Assembly (NCBI GenBank): GCA_902772635.1
Contig: CACYBK010000100.1
Coordinates: 1 to 56,505, forward strand
Direction of reading: 5' to 3'
From: an uncultured Lachnospiraceae bacterium
GTDB lineage: Bacteria > Bacillota > Clostridia > Lachnospirales > Lachnospiraceae
DNA length: 56,505 nucleotides
In this document: positions 53,764-56,505 of the stretch, piece by piece
How the letters are laid out: every line of letters starts with the position of its first letter
Position numbering within the stretch: the first letter of the stretch is position 1
The notes under the pieces: model-generated
The model's input: only the letters and a program-made list of their open reading frames with translations
Databases searched by the model: none
Told to the model about the DNA's origin: nothing
Position numbers and translations under genes: made by a program

Positions 53764-56226
53764 TTACTTGATCACAAAATTAATGATACGGCCGGGGACG
53801 AAGATCTCCTTTACAACATTCCCTGAAAGCTTTGAATCTACTGCGTCATGGCCTGCCTTTATCGCTTCATCTTTTGAAACGTTCTTCGGAAGGGTAACAA
53901 CGACCTTTGTCTTTCCGTTCACCTGAACGGGGATCTCTATTGTATCCTCCTCCATCAGCTTCTCATCATATTCGGGCCAGCCGGCTTCAAATACAGAAGT
54001 TTTGTTTCCGAGTGCCTCCCAGAGCTCCTCGGCGATATGGGGAGCGAAGGGGGCAAGCAGCCTTGCATAAGTGCAGAGTGTCTCTTTGTCGACACCTGTC
54101 GTCTTTGAAAGCTCCTGGAATTTGTTGTTGAATTCCATGAAGGCTGATACGACGGTATTTAAGGAGAAATTCTTCATTCTTGATGTGATGGTATAGGAAA
54201 GCTGATGCCGAAGCCTGACGAGCTCCGGTGTCTCCTTTACATCCTTGTCCTTTTCCTCCATCACAAGGCGGTAAAGCTTTGAAAGGAAGCGGTAAACCCC
54301 GTCTATACCTCTGTCATCCCATTCGGCGTCAAGCTCCGGAGGTCCGACGAAAAGCTCATAGAGTCTCAGAGAATCGCAGCCATAGTCACGGATCAGGTCA
54401 TCGGGCGAAACCACATTGCCCTTGGACTTTGACATCTTGATCCCGTTCTTTCCCGTGATCATCCCCTGATTGAAGAGCTTTTTGAAGGGCTCATCAAAAT
54501 CCACGACACCTATATCGTGAAGGAACATTGTATAGAATCTTGCGTAGAGAAGATGAAGGACCGCATGCTCTACTCCGCCTACATACATATCTACGGGAAG
54601 ATATTTCTTCACCCTCTCCTTTGAAACAAGTTCATTATCATTCTTGTTGTCGACATAACGAAGGAAGTACCAGGATGAGCCTGCCCACTGAGGCATGGTA
54701 TTGGTCTCCCTCTTTGCAGGGCCGCCGCAATTCGGGCACTTGCAGTTCACCCAGTCCTCCATGGCGGCAAGAGGCGATTCTCCGGTACCTGTGGGCTCAT
54801 AGGAATCCACATCCGGAAGAAGCAGCGGAAGTTCCTCCTCGGGAACCGGCACGGGGCCGCACTTTTCACAGTGGATAATGGGAATGGGTTCTCCCCAGTA
54901 TCTCTGGCGTGAGAAGACCCAGTCACGGAATTTGTAATTTTTCTTTTTCTTTCCGAGACCTTTTTTCTCGATGATCTCCGGCGCCTTTACCTTGAGTTCC
55001 GAAGACTCCATACCGTCCCATTCCCCGGAATTTATCATTATTCCTGAAGCCGCGGTATAAGCGCCCTCATTCTCGGGGAGAACATTGCCGTCATCGGGCG
55101 TGATGCCATCCATCGGGATACGTCCGTCACTTGTCGCTTTTCCGTTCTTTGAAATTACCTGGATGATCGGGATATTAAATTTCTTTGCAAACTCATAATC
55201 CCTGTCATCATGAGCAGGGACACACATTACGGCTCCTGTTCCATAATCCGCAAGTACGTAATCCGAAAGCCAGATAGGAACACGCTTCCCGTTGATCGGG
55301 TTTATGGCGTAGCTTCCGGTGAAGACTCCGGTCTTTTCCTTGTTCTGAAGCCTGTCAACGGAGGATTTTTTCGATGTCTCGAATATATAATCATCTACTG
55401 CCTTCTCATTTTCAGGCGTGGCAAGAGACTTTGCCATCTCGTGCTCGGGTGCAAGTACCATGAATGTGCATCCAAAGAGCGTATCCGGACGGGTCGTATA
55501 GACCGTGATCTTTTCATCCCTGCCGTCGATCGGGAAATCAACCTCGGCGCCGTAGGACCTTCCTATCCAGTCGGTCTGCATCTTCTTGACCTTCTCGGGC
55601 CAGTCAAGGTTGGGAAGGTCGTCAAGAAGCCTGTCCGCGTATTTAGTGATCTTAAGCATCCACTGCTTCAGATTCTTCTTTGTGACGGGAGATCCGCAGC
55701 GCTCGCATGCGCCATCCACAACCTCTTCGTTCGCGAGTCCGGTCTTGCAGGAAGGACACCAGTTGATCGGCATCTGCTTCTGATAAGCAAGGCCTTCCTT
55801 GAACATCTTTACGAATATCCACTGTGTCCACTTATAGAATTTGGGATCCGTGGTATTTACCTCCATATCCCAGTCATAAACAGCACTGATCTGTTTTATC
55901 TGCTCCCTGATATTGTCAATATTCTTCTGAGTCGAGATCGAAGGATGCTCATGGACCTTGATCGCGTAATTTTCGGCAGGAAGACCGAAGGCATCCCAGC
56001 CCATGGGATGTATGACATATTGTCCCTTCATGATATGATAACGGCTTATCACATCAGAGATCACATAGCCTCTCCAGTGACCTACATGAAGGCCGTTTCC
56101 CGAAGGATAGGGAAACATGTCAAGACAGTAGAACTTTTCTTTTTTTCCGTCGTCTTTGTTTACGGGTTTTTCTTCCCAGATCCTGTTCCATTTGCTTTCA
56201 ATCTCGGAAGGATTATAAATCTTCAA
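53764..56226 (-). CDS. leuS: Leucyl-tRNA synthetase
   Basis: An approximately 820-residue class I synthetase: [12 protein letters not shown] (HIGH box), Cys4 motif CPSCKTGL...CERCG, editing domain with the TTRPDTLFG threonine-rich motif, a second cysteine cluster (CKCPNCGG), and KMSKSKGN. An in-frame TTG at 56241 exists, but GGAGGAG lies just after it and six bases before the TTG at 56226, which gives [13 protein letters not shown], the normal family start. The predicted leader is only about 40 bases, so no T-box riboswitch. Confidence 0.97.
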   Translation of the reverse strand: MKIYNPSEIESKWNRIWEEKPVNKDDGKKEKFYCLDMFPYPSGNGLHVGHWRGYVISDVISRYHIMKGQYVIHPMGWDAFGLPAENYAIKVHEHPSISTQKNIDNIREQIKQISAVYDWDMEVNTTDPKFYKWTQWIFVKMFKEGLAYQKQMPINWCPSCKTGLANEEVVDGACERCGSPVTKKNLKQWMLKITKYADRLLDDLPNLDWPEKVKKMQTDWIGRSYGAEVDFPIDGRDEKITVYTTRPDTLFGCTFMVLAPEHEMAKSLATPENEKAVDDYIFETSKKSSVDRLQNKEKTGVFTGSYAINPINGKRVPIWLSDYVLADYGTGAVMCVPAHDDRDYEFAKKFNIPIIQVISKNGKATSDGRIPMDGITPDDGNVLPENEGAYTAASGIMINSGEWDGMESSELKVKAPEIIEKKGLGKKKKNYKFRDWVFSRQRYWGEPIPIIHCEKCGPVPVPEEELPLLLPDVDSYEPTGTGESPLAAMEDWVNCKCPNCGGPAKRETNTMPQWAGSSWYFLRYVDNKNDNELVSKERVKKYLPVDMYVGGVEHAVLHLLYARFYTMFLHDIGVVDFDEPFKKLFNQGMITGKNGIKMSKSKGNVVSPDDLIRDYGCDSLRLYELFVGPPELDAEWDDRGIDGVYRFLSKLYRLVMEEKDKDVKETPELVRLRHQLSYTITSRMKNFSLNTVVSAFMEFNNKFQELSKTTGVDKETLCTYARLLAPFAPHIAEELWEALGNKTSVFEAGWPEYDEKLMEEDTIEIPVQVNGKTKVVVTLPKNVSKDEAIKAGHDAVDSKLSGNVVKEIFVPGRIINFVIK

Positions 56227-56274
56227 TTTCTGCTCCTCCAAATAAAGGATCGTGAATAAATCGCAACGGGAATG

Positions 56275-56303
56275 ATTCTATCATAATGAAAATAAAAATT
56301 AAA
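56275..56303 (-). promoter_or_regulatory. Candidate extended -10 promoter of leuS
   Basis: Minus strand: TTTAAT, 17-base spacer, TAGAAT preceded by TG in the extended -10 position. Weak -35 but good -10 context, directly downstream of the elongation factor terminator. Confidence 0.45.
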
Positions 56304-56311
56304 GGACATAA

Positions 56312-56340
56312 AAAAGCCCCGCATGTGATGCAGGGCTTTT
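56312..56340 (-). terminator. Intrinsic terminator of the elongation factor G gene
   Basis: Minus strand: AAAAGCCCTGCAT, CAC loop, ATGCGGGGCTTTT and more T. The stem is continuous with one U-G pair. On the plus strand the same position is a C-A mismatch, so the signal is directional for leftward transcription. Confidence 0.85.
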
Positions 56341-56351
56341 CATAGTTTGAA

Positions 56352-56505
56352 TTACTGATCGGCATTCTCAGCAAGGAGAGCGGCTCTCGCCTCAACCTCC
56401 TTCTGCTGTACATCGGAAGGTGCCTGCTGATAACGGAGGAATTCATAGGAGAAATCTCCGGTACCGCCGGTTATGGAGCGAAGGTCCTTGCCGTAGCCGA
56501 AGAGC
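56352..56505 (-). CDS. fusA: Elongation factor G family protein, C-terminal end (partial)
   Basis: Only the last 50 residues are in the window. LFGYGKDLRSITGGTGDFSYEFLRYQQ matches the end of domain V of EF-G (FGYATDLRSxTQGR type), followed by an acidic tail. The translocation GTPase moves tRNAs and mRNA through the ribosome. The TGGTGDFSYEF wording could also fit an EF-G paralogue, which the missing part would decide. Confidence 0.8.
   Translation of the reverse strand, partial: LFGYGKDLRSITGGTGDFSYEFLRYQQAPSDVQQKEVEARAALLAENADQ

Noticed and set aside
55210..56259. A 349-codon open frame on the plus strand opposite leuS
   Set aside because: It is entirely antisense to a full-length leucyl-tRNA synthetase with all motifs, has no family resemblance or ribosome-binding site, and long antisense frames are common in this codon usage.
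56226..56351. T-box riboswitch before leuS
   Set aside because: The gap between the upstream terminator and the start is about 85 bases and the predicted leader about 40, too short for a T-box; no tRNA-binding core is seen.

Overview
The window reads as core chromosome of a low-to-moderate GC Clostridia, most like the Lachnospiraceae. This is inferred from gene order and families: rplU-prp-rpmA-obgE with a processed L27, lexA divergent from a yneA-like gene, mutS-mutL-miaA-ynbB, mreBCD-mrdA-minC-rodA-mgsA, yggS-sepF, and Rex. Start codons are often TTG, gene overlaps of the ATGA or TAATG type are common, and no rRNA, tRNA, insertion sequence, prophage or CRISPR array was seen.

Left part (1-7150), mostly rightward. 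A leftward gene runs off the left edge and is divergent from the ribosome assembly cluster rplU-prp-rpmA-obgE-yhbY-nadD/yqeK fusion-rsfS. Then comes an SOS module: lexA (leftward) and a LysM-type division inhibitor gene (rightward). They share an intergenic region with two promoters and three good LexA boxes. A roughly 290-base non-coding stretch with two strong palindromes follows, then a stand-alone tyrosine recombinase resembling XerS.

Right part (7153-56505), about 44 genes all leftward and almost without gaps. In transcription order from the right edge: the end of an elongation factor G gene with its terminator; leuS, icd, an ABC-F ATPase, rex, a coiled-coil hypothetical, nnr, alr and a soluble CorC-type CBS protein; yebC, glgA, ftsK, fhs, folD and a zinc-ribbon/TPR membrane protein; phoH, a reduced PgpH-like membrane protein, ybeY, a DUF3048 protein, a SpoVB-like flippase and two FAD proteins; mutS, mutL, miaA and a PLP lyase; mreB, mreC, mreD, mrdA, minC, rodA, mgsA and a D,D-carboxypeptidase; a P-loop protein, an HlyD-like protein, yggS and sepF; finally aroB, lspA and rluD.

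The strongest theme is cell shape and division: MreBCD, PBP2, RodA, MinC, SepF, FtsK, an SOS division inhibitor, a carboxypeptidase and lipid-linked precursor flipping. I did not find a dramatic unknown system. The most useful second looks are the XerS-like gene with a 15-bp perfect inverted repeat at its predicted transcription start; a MinC without MinD or MinE at the locus; a PgpH-like protein lacking its sensor domain and HD metal ligands; the P-loop/HlyD-like pair in the sepF operon; and the palindromic non-coding stretch after the LysM gene.
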